From Streptomyces cylindrosporus (GTDB lineage: Bacteria; Actinomycetota; Actinomycetes; Streptomycetales; Streptomycetaceae), in contig NZ_JALDAY010000003.1 in the NCBI RefSeq assembly GCF_022698165.1, forward strand, positions 186,001 through 250,000: a stretch of 64,000 nucleotides of DNA, written 5' to 3'. Positions 18,873 to 27,751 of the stretch are shown in pieces; position 1 is the stretch's first letter; each line of letters starts with the position of its first letter. The notes under the pieces were generated by a model, which did no database searches, was not told the DNA's origin, and saw only the letters and a program-made list of their open reading frames with translations. Made by a program: the position numbers and the translations under genes.

Positions 18873-19934
18873 TCAATCCGCCCGCACCTGGCTCCTGGGT
18901 ACCAGATGCTGGGCGAGAAGTCCGTCGCGGACAAGACCCGCGTACACAGTCGCTCCATGGACGGAGGTGTGGGTGTTGTCCTTCTTCTCGTTGTAGAGGT
19001 AGATCGCCTTGGAGCCCTCGACCCCCAGGGACTCCACCAACGCCTTCGTCCTCGCCGTGAGGTCGATCAGCGGCACGTCCTCGGCCGCGGCGACCGAGCG
19101 GATCACCGCGGGATGGTCCACGCCGAGGCCGTTGACCAGCAGCGCGGTGTTGTTGTTCAGGGTGCCGTCGGAGTTGAACCAGCGCCGCACGATGGGGGTC
19201 ACCAGCACCGGACGTCCGCCTTTCTCCCGTACACCTGCCACCAGTGTCTCCAAATTGCCGCGATACGTCGCCTCGTCGGTGGTCTTGTCATTGTGGGCGA
19301 GCTGGATCAGCACCAGGTCACCGGGGCGGATCAGCGGCTGAACGGTGGCCCAGAGCTGCGGATTCTGCAGATATGTCACCGTACTCTCTCCGGAATCCGC
19401 GTAGTTGGCCACCGACATGCCTTTGCGGAGGTACTGCGGCAGCTGCTGGCCCCAGCCGGAGTACGGGTCGCCGGGCTGGTCGCAGACGGTGGAGTCGCCG
19501 ACCAGGAAGATCTGGCGGACATGCCGGGCGGCGGCCGGGGTGACACGGATGTCGGCCAGTGCGGGGGCGGAGCCGCCAAGTGCCAGGTCCAGGCCGGGAG
19601 TTCCGTCCGGGCCGGTCGGTTCGCCCTCCGGCGTGCGGACGTTCACCGTGAAGCTGCGGACGACCCGCTCACCGGCCGGGACCGATGTCTCGGGAAGCAG
19701 GGCGCGCCTGGTCTCGCCGCTGATGCTCGTGCTGGAGCCGGCCTCGCCGCCGAGCAGGACCCGCACGTCGTACGTTCCGGGCGGCACGTCGAAGTGGCAG
19801 GCAGTGGCGGTGCAGTTCTCGATGCCGAGCGGCCGCCGCCGGTCGTGGGCCTGGGCGGCGGGGGCAGCGGTCAGGCAGGTGCCGAGGACGACCGCCACGA
19901 GCGCGGCGACGCACACTGGGTTGAAACGTCTCAC
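18873..19934 (-). CDS. Rhamnogalacturonan acetylesterase (CE12, SGNH fold)
   Basis: Removes acetyl groups from the galacturonic acid of rhamnogalacturonan I so that the lyase can act. The 353-residue precursor has a signal peptide (RRFNPVCVAALVAVVLGTCLTAAPAAQA), a small beta domain (about 30-135), then the SGNH hydrolase domain: nucleophile Ser148 in FLVGDST, Gly near 182 in YADSGES, Asn215 in LAHND, and the Asp319/His322 pair in DNTHTSVHG. The start is GTG 19934, seven bases after AAGGAG. It is divergent from the PL4 lyase gene, sharing palindromes at 19990 and 20042, so the two are probably co-regulated. Confidence 0.9.
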   Translation of the reverse strand: MRRFNPVCVAALVAVVLGTCLTAAPAAQAHDRRRPLGIENCTATACHFDVPPGTYDVRVLLGGEAGSSTSISGETRRALLPETSVPAGERVVRSFTVNVRTPEGEPTGPDGTPGLDLALGGSAPALADIRVTPAAARHVRQIFLVGDSTVCDQPGDPYSGWGQQLPQYLRKGMSVANYADSGESTVTYLQNPQLWATVQPLIRPGDLVLIQLAHNDKTTDEATYRGNLETLVAGVREKGGRPVLVTPIVRRWFNSDGTLNNNTALLVNGLGVDHPAVIRSVAAAEDVPLIDLTARTKALVESLGVEGSKAIYLYNEKKDNTHTSVHGATVYAGLVRDGLLAQHLVPRSQVRAD

Positions 19935-19989
19935 TCGGGGCTCCTTCGTCGTGGCGACATGGCCTGGCGGGGACCGTACAGCCATCGGC

Positions 19990-19997
19990 AAGCGCTT
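19990..19997. promoter_or_regulatory. AAGCGCTT palindrome, LacI-type operator candidate
   Basis: Sits as CAAGCGCTTTC between the divergent acetylesterase and lyase genes. An AAGCGCTT or AACCGGTT centre with a central CG is the standard LacI/GalR core, and related sites recur before other pectin genes here. Confidence 0.6.
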
Positions 19998-20041
19998 TCT
20001 AGCCTCTTGACCGGTTTCACAAGAATGCCAACTCCATGAAG

Positions 20042-20057
20042 GCGAAAGGCCTTTCGC
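20042..20057. promoter_or_regulatory. Perfect 16-bp palindrome GCGAAAGGCCTTTCGC
   Basis: Perfect dyad 66-81 bp before the lyase start codon, in the same divergent region. The CGAAA/TTTCG half-sites match those of the palindrome at 50654-50668, but here the spacer is four bases instead of one. Confidence 0.6.
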
Positions 20058-20122
20058 GAAATCGATTCAACTGTCACTCTCACAGACACCCGCAACCCCG
20101 CCCCACCGGAGGAGGCACCCCC

Positions 20123-21802
20123 ATGTCCGGATCCACCGGGAGACCGCTCGGACGCCGCACCTTCGTCCTCGGCGCCTCGGCCGCCGCCGGCACCGCCGCC
20201 CTCGCCGGTCCGCTGGCCGGCACCGCCTCGGCGGCAGGCTTCGGCTGGAGCGACGACGGCTCGAACTACGTCGTCGACACCGGCGCGAGCCTCGTCTTCA
20301 AGGTCAGCAAGACCAACGGCGACCTGACCTCACTGGTCTACAAGGGCACCGAGTACCAGGGCTACGGCGGCAAGAACTCGCACGTCGAATCCGGCCTGGG
20401 CACCTCGACGGTGACGATCGGTCAGTCCGGGTCGACGATCCTGATCTCGGTCACGTACGGCACGCTCAAGCACTACTACGCGGCCCGCAGCGGCGAGAAC
20501 AACGTCTATCTGTGGACCAACAAGGCCGACGACTCGGTCAGCGCGACCCGCTACATCGTGCGCGTCAAGGCGGGCCTGTTCCTCAACGACGAGCCCGATT
20601 CCTACACTTACGCGCCCACCACCATCGAGGCCTCGGACGTCTTCGCGAAGTCCGACGGCCAGACCCGCTCCAAGCACTACTCGAAGAAGCGGGTCATCGA
20701 CTACGACTACATCGGCTGGACCACGGGGAGCGTGGGCCTGTACGTCGTCCGCTCCAACCACGAGAAGGCCTCCGGCGGGCCCTTCTACCGCTCCCTGCTG
20801 CGCCACCAGAGCGCCGACGGCGGTGGGTTGTACGAGATCCTGTACTACGGCGAGAACCAGACGGAGTCCCAGCGCTTCGGCCTCCAGGGCCCGTACGTCA
20901 TCGCCTTCACGGACGGCGGGGCGCCCTCCTCCTCGCTGTACCACGCCAACATCAGTACGTCCTGGGCGGATTCGCTCGGCATCTCGGGGTACGTCGCCGC
21001 GAGCGGGCGGGGCCGGGTCGCCGGGGTCGGCATCAGCGGGCGTGACACGGCCTACCCGTACACGGTCGGGCTCGCCAACTCGGCGGCGCAGTACTGGGGT
21101 TCGGCGCGGGCCTCGGACGGCTACTTCTCGATCCCGGGCGTGCTGCCGGGGACGTACACGCTGACCGTCTTCAAGGACGAACTCGCCGTCTACACAAGCT
21201 CGGTGACGGTCACTGCGGGCGCCACGACCACCCTCAACACCATCGCGATCCCGTCCTCGAACGACCCGAGCAACGCGAGCGCGATCTGGCGGATCGGCAA
21301 CTGGACGGGCTCGCCGAGCGGGTTCAAGAACGCGGACCTGATGACGTACGCGCATCCCTCGGACGTGCGGGCCGCGTCCTGGACCGGGAACGTCGTTGTC
21401 GGCAGCGGCACCGAGACGTCCGCCTTCCCCTGCTATCTGTGGAAGGACGTCAACAGCGGCATCATCGTGTACTTCAAGCTGACCGCCGCCCAGGCCGCAG
21501 CCGCGCACACCCTGCGCATCGGCGTGACGACGGCCTACGCCAACGGCCGGCCGCAGGTCGTCGTCAACGACACCTGGACCTCCGCGGTCCCCTCGCCGCC
21601 CACCCAGCCGAGCACCCGGTCGCTGACCGTGGGCTCCTACCGGGGCAACAACTACACGTTCACCTACAGCGTGCCGGCCTCCGCCTGGCTGACGGACACC
21701 AGCGCCTACAACACGCTGAAGATCTACGTGGCGAGCGGCTCGGGGACGACCTCCTTCCTGAGCGCGGGCACGGCGGTCGACGCGATCGATCTGCTCGCCT
21801 GA
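20123..21802 (+). CDS. Rhamnogalacturonan lyase (PL4)
   Basis: Cuts the alternating rhamnose-galacturonate backbone by beta-elimination outside the cell. The 559-residue precursor has a twin-arginine signal (GRRTFVLGASAAAGTAAL...TASAAG, about 12-42), then the PL4 catalytic beta-sandwich: SLVFKVSKTNGDLTSLVYKGTEYQ, TRYIVRVKAGLFLNDEP, DYIGWTTGSVGLYVVRSNHEKASGGPFYRSLLRHQ. A small fn3/carboxypeptidase-like domain follows (PGVLPGTYTLTVFKDELAVY, about 355-400). The C-terminal CBM-like domain (IWRIGNWTGSPSGFKNAD to the end) is the usual third PL4 domain. ATG 20123 is seven bases after GGAGGAGG. The next gene, a pectin esterase, starts 39 bp later on the same strand. Confidence 0.92.
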   Translation: MSGSTGRPLGRRTFVLGASAAAGTAALAGPLAGTASAAGFGWSDDGSNYVVDTGASLVFKVSKTNGDLTSLVYKGTEYQGYGGKNSHVESGLGTSTVTIGQSGSTILISVTYGTLKHYYAARSGENNVYLWTNKADDSVSATRYIVRVKAGLFLNDEPDSYTYAPTTIEASDVFAKSDGQTRSKHYSKKRVIDYDYIGWTTGSVGLYVVRSNHEKASGGPFYRSLLRHQSADGGGLYEILYYGENQTESQRFGLQGPYVIAFTDGGAPSSSLYHANISTSWADSLGISGYVAASGRGRVAGVGISGRDTAYPYTVGLANSAAQYWGSARASDGYFSIPGVLPGTYTLTVFKDELAVYTSSVTVTAGATTTLNTIAIPSSNDPSNASAIWRIGNWTGSPSGFKNADLMTYAHPSDVRAASWTGNVVVGSGTETSAFPCYLWKDVNSGIIVYFKLTAAQAAAAHTLRIGVTTAYANGRPQVVVNDTWTSAVPSPPTQPSTRSLTVGSYRGNNYTFTYSVPASAWLTDTSAYNTLKIYVASGSGTTSFLSAGTAVDAIDLLA

Positions 21803-21841
21803 GGGCGGCAACCTCCGTGCGGGGAGCGGCGACCAGAGGGC

Positions 21842-22915
21842 ATGACTGAACCGAACGCACATCGCCGCTCCCCCTCCCGGCGCCTCGCCGTGGCCGTGGC
21901 GACGGGCAGCGCTGCCGCCCTCGGGCTGGCCGCGGTGCCGCTGGTGAGCCCGGCGCGGGCCGCCACCGTCATCACCGTCGCCAAGGACGGTTCGGGCCGG
22001 TACACCACCGTGCAGGCCGCCGTGAACGCGGCGGCGGCCGGCGACACGATCTCCGTCGGGAAGGGGACGTACGCCGAGATCGTCAACGTGCCCGTGAGCA
22101 AGACCGGGTTGACCATCCAGGGCGCCACCGGCAACGCCGAGGACGTCGTCATCTCCTATGACCGGGCGGCCGGTTACACCGACGCGAACGGCAACAAGTA
22201 CGGGACACTGGGCAGTTCGGTCGCCACGTTCTCGGCGAGCGGTCTCACCGTCAGCGGGATCACCGTGCAGAACACCTTCGACAAGGCGGCGCACCCCGAC
22301 ATCACGGACACACAGGCCGTCGCGGTCACCGCGCAGGGCGACCGGCAGACCTTCACCAACGACCGCTTCATCAGCCGTCAGGACACGGTCCTCAACTGGT
22401 CGCCGTCCTCGACCGGGCAGTACCGGCAGTACTTCTACTCGTCCTTCGTCTCCGGGGACGTGGACTTCATCTTCGGCAACGCCACGGCCGTCTACGACCG
22501 GGTCAACATCCAGCTGCGCAACTCCGGCGCCACGGCGGGCGGTCTCAACGGCTTCCTGTCGGCGCCCAACACCAGCTCCGCCAAGACGTACGGCATCCTG
22601 ATCACCGGCAGTTCGGTGACCAGCTCGGCGGCGGCCGACACGTACTACCTGGGCCGACCGTGGCATCCGACCTCGGACGCGGTCGGCCAACTGGTCATCC
22701 GGCAGACCTCGTTGCCCGCCGCCGTGAAGGTCGCCGGGCCCTGGACGGACATGAGCGGCTACTCCTGGAAGAACGCCCGTTTCTTCGAGTACCGGAACAC
22801 GGGCGCGGGCGCCACCGTGAACTCCAACCGTCCGCAGCTCACCGACTCGCAGGCCGCGAACTACACGGCCCAGAAGTACCTGGCGGGCACGGACGGCTGG
22901 AACCCGGTCCGCTAG
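21842..22915 (+). CDS. Pectin methylesterase (CE8)
   Basis: Demethylates homogalacturonan, exposing it to lyases and hydrolases. The 357-residue precursor has a signal peptide (RRLAVAVATGSAAALGLAAVPLVSPARA, cleavage near 40) and the right-handed beta-helix of CE8. The proton donor is Asp181 in SRQDTVL, the nucleophile Asp208 in GDVDFIFGNA, and the substrate-binding Arg272 in YYLGRPW; the early GSGRYTTVQAAVNAA block is also typical. It follows the PL4 gene on the + strand, presumably in the same transcript, and converges on the GH43/CBM13 gene with 16 bp between stops. Confidence 0.94.
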   Translation: MTEPNAHRRSPSRRLAVAVATGSAAALGLAAVPLVSPARAATVITVAKDGSGRYTTVQAAVNAAAAGDTISVGKGTYAEIVNVPVSKTGLTIQGATGNAEDVVISYDRAAGYTDANGNKYGTLGSSVATFSASGLTVSGITVQNTFDKAAHPDITDTQAVAVTAQGDRQTFTNDRFISRQDTVLNWSPSSTGQYRQYFYSSFVSGDVDFIFGNATAVYDRVNIQLRNSGATAGGLNGFLSAPNTSSAKTYGILITGSSVTSSAAADTYYLGRPWHPTSDAVGQLVIRQTSLPAAVKVAGPWTDMSGYSWKNARFFEYRNTGAGATVNSNRPQLTDSQAANYTAQKYLAGTDGWNPVR

Positions 22916-22931
22916 CAGGAGACGACGGCGG

Positions 22932-24341
22932 TCAACTGCCGCGCGTCCACTGCTGGTTGGTGCCGCCGTTGCAGGTGTACGTGATGATCGCGGCGGAGTT
23001 GGCGGTGGACGCGCCGGACACGTCCAGGCACTCGCCGGTGGCGCGGGCCTTGACCAGGACGTAGCTGCCGGAGGTGGTCAGGCTCCACTGCTGGGTGGTG
23101 GCGCCGGTGCAGTTCTCCTGGGTGACGTTGGTGTCGTTCTCCTGGAGGCAGAGCGAGCTGCCGCGGCCCATCAGCTCGTAGTAACCGGTTCCGAGGTCCT
23201 TGAACCACCACTTCTGGTTGGTGCCGCTGTTGCAGGTGTACTGGCTGATCGCGACGCCCTGCCACAGGGACTGGTTCGGCACGTCCGCGCACTTGCCGCT
23301 GTTGCGCGAGACCAGGGTGTTGTACGTGGCGCTCGTGCCGCTGATCGTGCCGGCGGCCGTGTCGACGGTGACCTCGGGGTACCAGGACATCGACATGGAG
23401 GTGGAGGTCGGGAAGGTCAGCGGCAGCCAGACATAGCGGGAGTCGTTGACCGTGCCGCCGAAGGAGTTGCCCCAGCGGTCGCCCATGTAGAGGTACGAGG
23501 TGCCCGAGGTGCCGGTGATCGGGAGGACGTACGCTGTCTGGGAGTTGTAGGCCGTGGAGTCGCCGACGTTGGTCCAGGACGTCCAGGGACCGGAGAGGCT
23601 GGTGGCGGTCGCGTACTGCTGCTGGTTGGCGCTCCAGCCGGTCGCGCCCGAGGTCAGCATGAAGTAGACGCTGCCCCGCTTGAACAGCGCCGGTGCCTCG
23701 CGGTGGCCGCCCGCCCAGGGGTTGGCGACCAGGCTGTCGATCGCGGTGTAGTCGGAGGTCAGCCGGTAGATGTGCAGGTCGTAGTTCTCGTTGGCGGCGG
23801 AGACCATGTAAGCGGTTCCGTCGGTGTCCACGTAGGTCGTGATGTCCCGGGACATGTACTGGCCGAGCGGCTGGAAGCTGCCCTGGTAGGTGTAGTTGCC
23901 GTCGACGGTGTCCGAGACGGCGACGGCCGCGCGGGCCTCGCTGTAGTCGACGCCGTTCTCCTTGTGCATCCACATCACGAACTTGCCGGTGGAAGCGTTG
24001 TAGATGACTTTCGGGCGCTCGATGTAGGCGGTGCCCAGCTCGGAGGCGGAGGACTGGGTCAGGACGTGGTTCCGGAACTCCCAGTTCTTCAGGTCGGTGG
24101 AACGGTAGGCGTCCACGTACTTGAAGGTGTTGTCGGAGTTGCGGTCCTCGCCGAACCAGTAGTAGTACGAGCCGACCTTGATGACCCCGCCGCCGTGGGC
24201 GTGCACGGCGTTGCCCGACGTGTCGGTGAACTGGGTGCCGTTGGTGACGGTGTAGGCCGCCGCCTGGGCCGGGCCCGCGGTCGCGAGGGCGCCGAACAGG
24301 CCCAGACAGAGGGCGAGCAGAACCGCGTACGCACGTCTCAT
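22932..24341 (-). CDS. GH43 (subfamily 24-like) exo-beta-1,3-galactanase with CBM13
   Basis: Likely releases galactose from the beta-1,3-galactan core of arabinogalactan attached to pectin. The 469-residue secreted protein has a signal peptide (MRRAYAVLLALCLGLFGALATAGPAQA) and a five-bladed-propeller catalytic domain (about 30-315) with HAHGGGVIKVGSYYYWFGED, IERPKVIYNASTGKFVMWMH, SRDITTYVDTDGTAYM and GGHREAPALFKRGS. A C-terminal ricin-type CBM13 (about 330-469) carries the QxW-like triads NQKWWF, QQWSL and NQQWTRG. ATG 24341 is preferred over GTG 24350 because AAGGAG lies 10 bases upstream. It begins one base after the stop of the arabinofuranosidase gene, so the two form an operon. Confidence 0.87.
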   Translation of the reverse strand: MRRAYAVLLALCLGLFGALATAGPAQAAAYTVTNGTQFTDTSGNAVHAHGGGVIKVGSYYYWFGEDRNSDNTFKYVDAYRSTDLKNWEFRNHVLTQSSASELGTAYIERPKVIYNASTGKFVMWMHKENGVDYSEARAAVAVSDTVDGNYTYQGSFQPLGQYMSRDITTYVDTDGTAYMVSAANENYDLHIYRLTSDYTAIDSLVANPWAGGHREAPALFKRGSVYFMLTSGATGWSANQQQYATATSLSGPWTSWTNVGDSTAYNSQTAYVLPITGTSGTSYLYMGDRWGNSFGGTVNDSRYVWLPLTFPTSTSMSMSWYPEVTVDTAAGTISGTSATYNTLVSRNSGKCADVPNQSLWQGVAISQYTCNSGTNQKWWFKDLGTGYYELMGRGSSLCLQENDTNVTQENCTGATTQQWSLTTSGSYVLVKARATGECLDVSGASTANSAAIITYTCNGGTNQQWTRGS

Positions 24342-24342
24342 C

Positions 24343-25434
24343 TCACGCACTCTCCTTCGCGGAGTCGGCCGTCGTGGCGGTGGCCGTGTCGGCAACGGGG
24401 ACGCCGAAGTCCGGGGTGCCGTCCTGGTTCCAGCCGAGCTTCTGGACCCGGGTGTGGCGGTTGGGGTCGTTCAGGGGGTCGCCGGTGATCTCCTTGTACT
24501 GGCGGGCGTGGTAGACGAGGACGTCGCTGCGGCCGTCTTCGGCGACCGTGAAGCAGTTGTGGCCGGGGCCGTACTGTTTCGTGGTGTCGTTGCTGGTGAA
24601 GACCGGGGTCGGGGACTTGGACCAGTTCGCGGGGTCCATGAGGTCGGCGTCCGCGTCGGCGGTCAGCAGGCCCATGCAGTAGTGGTGGTCGGTGGCCGAG
24701 GCCGAGTAGGACAGGAAGAGGCGGCCGTTGCGGGCGAGGACCGCGGGGCCCTCGTTGACCTTGTAGCCGACGCACTCCCAGTCGTACTCCGGTGTGGACA
24801 GGCGGACTTGAGGGCCCGTCAGGGTCCAGGGGTTCGCCATCCTCGAGAGCCACAGGGCGGTGTTGTTGTCCATGCCGGGCTCGTGCTGGGCCCAGACGAG
24901 GTAGCGGTTGCCGCGATGGCTGAAGGTGGTGGCGTCCAGGGAGAAGGTCTCCCAGGCGGTCTTCACCTGTCCCTTCTCCACCCAAGTCCCCTCAAGAGGA
25001 TTGGAGTTGGCGTTCTCCAGCACCCACATGCGGATGTCCCACACGCTCTCGGCCGGCGCGGAGGCGAAGTAGACGTACCACTTGCCGCCGATGCGATGGA
25101 TCTCCGGCGCCCAGATGTGCGCGCCCATGACGCCGGTGGCGTGCTTGGTCCAGATCACCGACTCGGCTGCGGTGGCAAGGCCGCCCAGGGTGCGGGAGCG
25201 GCGCAGGACGATGCGGTCGTACTCGGGGACGGTGGCGGTGAAGTAGTAGTGGCCGTCGGCGTGCCGGTGGATGAAGGGGTCGGCGCGCTGCCGGACGAGC
25301 GGGTTCACGAACGGGGGCGCCTTCGGCGCGGCGGCCGCGGCGGCGGCTGTGGTGGGGGTGACTGCCAGGGCGCCCGCGGCCAGGGCGCCTTTCAGCAGCA
25401 GTCGTCGGTGGGGGATCTCGGGGGCGCGGCTCAT
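24343..25434 (-). CDS. GH43 (subfamily 26-like) exo-alpha-1,5-L-arabinofuranosidase
   Basis: Probably removes arabinose from the ends of arabinan side chains. The 363-residue precursor has an RR-containing signal (HRRLLLKGALAAGALAVTPTTAAAAAAAP). The GH43 propeller has its catalytic base in RQRADPFIHR, the pKa-modulating Asp in FSLDATTFSHRG, and the general acid Glu in VNEGPAVLARNGR. The segments HIWAPEIHRIGGKWYVYFA and QYGPGHNCFTVAEDG resemble the characterised S. avermitilis exo-arabinofuranosidase type. ATG 25434 has AGAGG upstream. It leads the two-gene operon with the galactanase-like gene and has a 7-bp-arm inverted repeat 34-55 bp upstream. Confidence 0.87.
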   Translation of the reverse strand: MSRAPEIPHRRLLLKGALAAGALAVTPTTAAAAAAAPKAPPFVNPLVRQRADPFIHRHADGHYYFTATVPEYDRIVLRRSRTLGGLATAAESVIWTKHATGVMGAHIWAPEIHRIGGKWYVYFASAPAESVWDIRMWVLENANSNPLEGTWVEKGQVKTAWETFSLDATTFSHRGNRYLVWAQHEPGMDNNTALWLSRMANPWTLTGPQVRLSTPEYDWECVGYKVNEGPAVLARNGRLFLSYSASATDHHYCMGLLTADADADLMDPANWSKSPTPVFTSNDTTKQYGPGHNCFTVAEDGRSDVLVYHARQYKEITGDPLNDPNRHTRVQKLGWNQDGTPDFGVPVADTATATTADSAKESA

Positions 25435-25467
25435 GCGCACTGCCTCTCGGATGGGGGTCCTGAGAGC

Positions 25468-25489
25468 GATGTTCGATATTGAGAACATC
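25468..25489. promoter_or_regulatory. Inverted repeat GATGTTC-N8-GAACATC, operator candidate
   Basis: Seven-base perfect arms around GATATTGA in the promoter region of the arabinofuranosidase-galactanase operon. This differs from the LacI-type sites nearby, so a different regulator (for example IclR or GntR class) may act on this operon. Confidence 0.5.
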
Positions 25490-25559
25490 TGTTGTAATTG
25501 CGAACAGCCGAAAGGTAAGGCTGGGGAACGAGGAGGTCAACGGGTCGCGCGTGAGAAAA

Positions 25560-25571
25560 GAAGGCGCTTTC
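25560..25571. promoter_or_regulatory. GAAGGCGCTTTC, LacI-type operator candidate
   Basis: Identical 12 bases occur at 43123-43134 before the hydroxyacid dehydrogenase gene. Here it is 54-65 bp before the start of the beta-helix protein gene. Confidence 0.6.
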
Positions 25572-25624
25572 TCCAACCTCGGATTTTCTGTTATCGGGCA
25601 CTCGCCCGGCCCGTCTCCACCTGC

Positions 25625-27739
25625 GTGCACAGCCATAGCCACAAGACAGCAGCCGCCGCCGGAGCCCTCGCGGCGGTCGCCGCCCTGCTCGTAACCGCTT
25701 CCCCCGCGGCGGCGGCCGGCGCCCGTGACGTCACCGCGGACGTCCTCGCAGACCGGGACGTCACGCTGACCGGCGACACGGTGGTCACCGTGCCGGCCGG
25801 GACGACGACGTACGACGGTGTCTTCCGCGGCGAGGGCACGCTCACCGTGCGCGGGAGCGGGACGCTGGTCCTCACCAGGGACAGCGACTTCACGCTGCCC
25901 GGGGCGCGGCAGCGGCAGGTGGTGAGGACGCAGGGCGGCAACCACCCGTACACCACGGTCACCAACCCCGACCCGCCCGCGATCACGGTCGCGCGCGGGG
26001 CGACGCTGCAGTACGGCACGGGCGGCGGCACCGGGCTGATCGGACACTTCCCGTACGACACCCCCGGCTACCGGTTGAATCAGCTCAACGTCCGGGTCGA
26101 CGGCACCCTGCGCCTCTCGCTCACCCGCACCTTCAACATCGGCACGATCAGCGGCTCGGGCCTTGTCACCCAGCCGCGCAACATGTGGGGCACCCTCGAC
26201 CTGGCCGGCACGCACCCCTTCTCCAGCGTCATCGACAACGGCACCGGTATGGCGGTCGGCCGCCCCGAGTACCCGGTGGCGCTGCCGAACGCGCGCGCGA
26301 TCCTCAACCAGGGCTCCTGGATCATCGACACGCCGCTGTACCAGACGATCACCCTGCGGCAGAACTTCTACCAGCGCGAGTACGGCAGCGACGTCAACGT
26401 CCATACCCGGCCGGGCAGCAAGGTCGTGCTCACCGGGCAGTACAGCTACAGCGACCGGGGCGGTGACACGAACCCCTCACTCAGCGACCCGGACCTCAAC
26501 TGGCGTTCCGTACCGCACCAGTTGAACAAGCGGGGCACCAACATCGAGGGCGCGGACGTGCAGTGGGGCGACGGCACGACGCACAACATCTTCATGCCGG
26601 GCACGAAGGAAACCGTCTACATCAACCTGCACGAGGCGAGCGGCCGCCGCTCGAAACTGACCTTCGACTACGACGGTCCCGTCACCCTCGGCGCCCCCAT
26701 CGGGGGCGGCCGCTACCACGACACACTGGCCGCGCCCGGCGCCGGGGACGTGGTGATCGCGGGGACGCGCGGTAACGACGTGACCTTCGCGGCGAAGCAG
26801 TACTACGACGGTTCGACGACCGTGGAGAAGGGCGCGGTGCTGCGGCTCGGGCTCGGATCGGGCGCGAGCGGCGACGGCTCGCTGATGACGGGATCGGAGC
26901 GCCGCCGGGTGGTGAACGACGGCACGCTGGTCGTGCGGAACACCTCGACAGCCGTGTCCCTGTCCCGGATCAGCGGCTCGGGGTCGCTCGTCCAGGCGGG
27001 TGCCGCCACGACGACGCTGACCGGGAGCGCGGTGTCGTACACGGGGACCACGACCGTGAAGAAGGGCACGCTGGCACTGCGTGGCGGAGCAACTCTCGTA
27101 CACAGCAAGGGGATTCGGCTCACCTCGGCCGGGTCGCGGCTGGACGCGGGGACGGGCGGGCTGCGGGTGACGGGCGGGCTGAGCGGCAAGGGCACGGTGA
27201 AGGGTTCCGTGACCAACGAGGGCGTGGTCACGGGCGGGGTGCGGGTGTCCGGTGACTACGCGCAGACCGCGGACGGTGAACTGGTCCTGCGGGAACGGCC
27301 GTTGAGGGTGAGCGGGGCCGTACGGCTGGCCGGCGGCCTCGACCTCGCGGCGGCGGGGGGTGCGTCCGCCCGCGAGATCACCGTCCTCGACCACAGCGGC
27401 CGGGCACGGACGACGGGCGCGTTCGAGGGCCTCAAGGAGGGCGCCAGGGTGAAGCTCGCCGACACGGTCTACCGGATCAGCTACAAGGGCGGCGACGGAA
27501 ACGACGTCGTCCTCACGGCGACGACCGCGGACAGTTCACCGGCGGCGGATCGTCCTCGTACGGCATCCGGTGCGGCCGCCGCGGCCGACCCGCGCACCGC
27601 CAACACCGCGAGCGGCGGCCTGGGTTGGTGGCCGTACGTGCTCGCGGTGGGGCTGCTGATCGGGCTGGTGGTGCCGGCCGTGACGCGGGGACGAGGTCAC
27701 GGCCGACACAAAGGCGGACGGCACGCGGCGCAGGGCTGA
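25625..27739 (+). CDS. Secreted, C-terminally membrane-anchored beta-helix protein with autotransporter-type repeats
   Basis: Function unknown. The 704-residue precursor has a signal peptide (SHKTAAAAGALAAVAALLVTASPAAAA), a long all-beta region rich in GTLTVRGSGTLVL-like strands (about 50-390), and at least two autotransporter-associated beta-strand (PATR) motifs: YYDGSTTVEKGAVLRLG and YTGTTTVKKGTLALRGG. It ends with a Ser/Ala linker, one membrane segment (GWWPYVLAVGLLIGLVVPAV) and a basic tail (RGRGHGRHKGGRH). This would leave the beta-helix outside and the tail inside the cell. No LPXTG motif or catalytic residue was recognised. A role in holding or cutting pectin at the cell surface is inferred from position only. 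GTG 25625 is a weak start; no good ribosome site is visible. Confidence 0.72.
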   Translation: MHSHSHKTAAAAGALAAVAALLVTASPAAAAGARDVTADVLADRDVTLTGDTVVTVPAGTTTYDGVFRGEGTLTVRGSGTLVLTRDSDFTLPGARQRQVVRTQGGNHPYTTVTNPDPPAITVARGATLQYGTGGGTGLIGHFPYDTPGYRLNQLNVRVDGTLRLSLTRTFNIGTISGSGLVTQPRNMWGTLDLAGTHPFSSVIDNGTGMAVGRPEYPVALPNARAILNQGSWIIDTPLYQTITLRQNFYQREYGSDVNVHTRPGSKVVLTGQYSYSDRGGDTNPSLSDPDLNWRSVPHQLNKRGTNIEGADVQWGDGTTHNIFMPGTKETVYINLHEASGRRSKLTFDYDGPVTLGAPIGGGRYHDTLAAPGAGDVVIAGTRGNDVTFAAKQYYDGSTTVEKGAVLRLGLGSGASGDGSLMTGSERRRVVNDGTLVVRNTSTAVSLSRISGSGSLVQAGAATTTLTGSAVSYTGTTTVKKGTLALRGGATLVHSKGIRLTSAGSRLDAGTGGLRVTGGLSGKGTVKGSVTNEGVVTGGVRVSGDYAQTADGELVLRERPLRVSGAVRLAGGLDLAAAGGASAREITVLDHSGRARTTGAFEGLKEGARVKLADTVYRISYKGGDGNDVVLTATTADSSPAADRPRTASGAAAAADPRTANTASGGLGWWPYVLAVGLLIGLVVPAVTRGRGHGRHKGGRHAAQG

Positions 27740-27751
27740 CGAGTTCGTCAG
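27736..27751. terminator. Palindrome covering both convergent stop codons
   Basis: CTGACGA-GT-TCGTCAG is perfect and contains the TGA of the + gene (27737-27739) and the stop of the - gene (TCA, 27748-27750). It could fold on either transcript and act as a two-way terminator. Confidence 0.6.
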
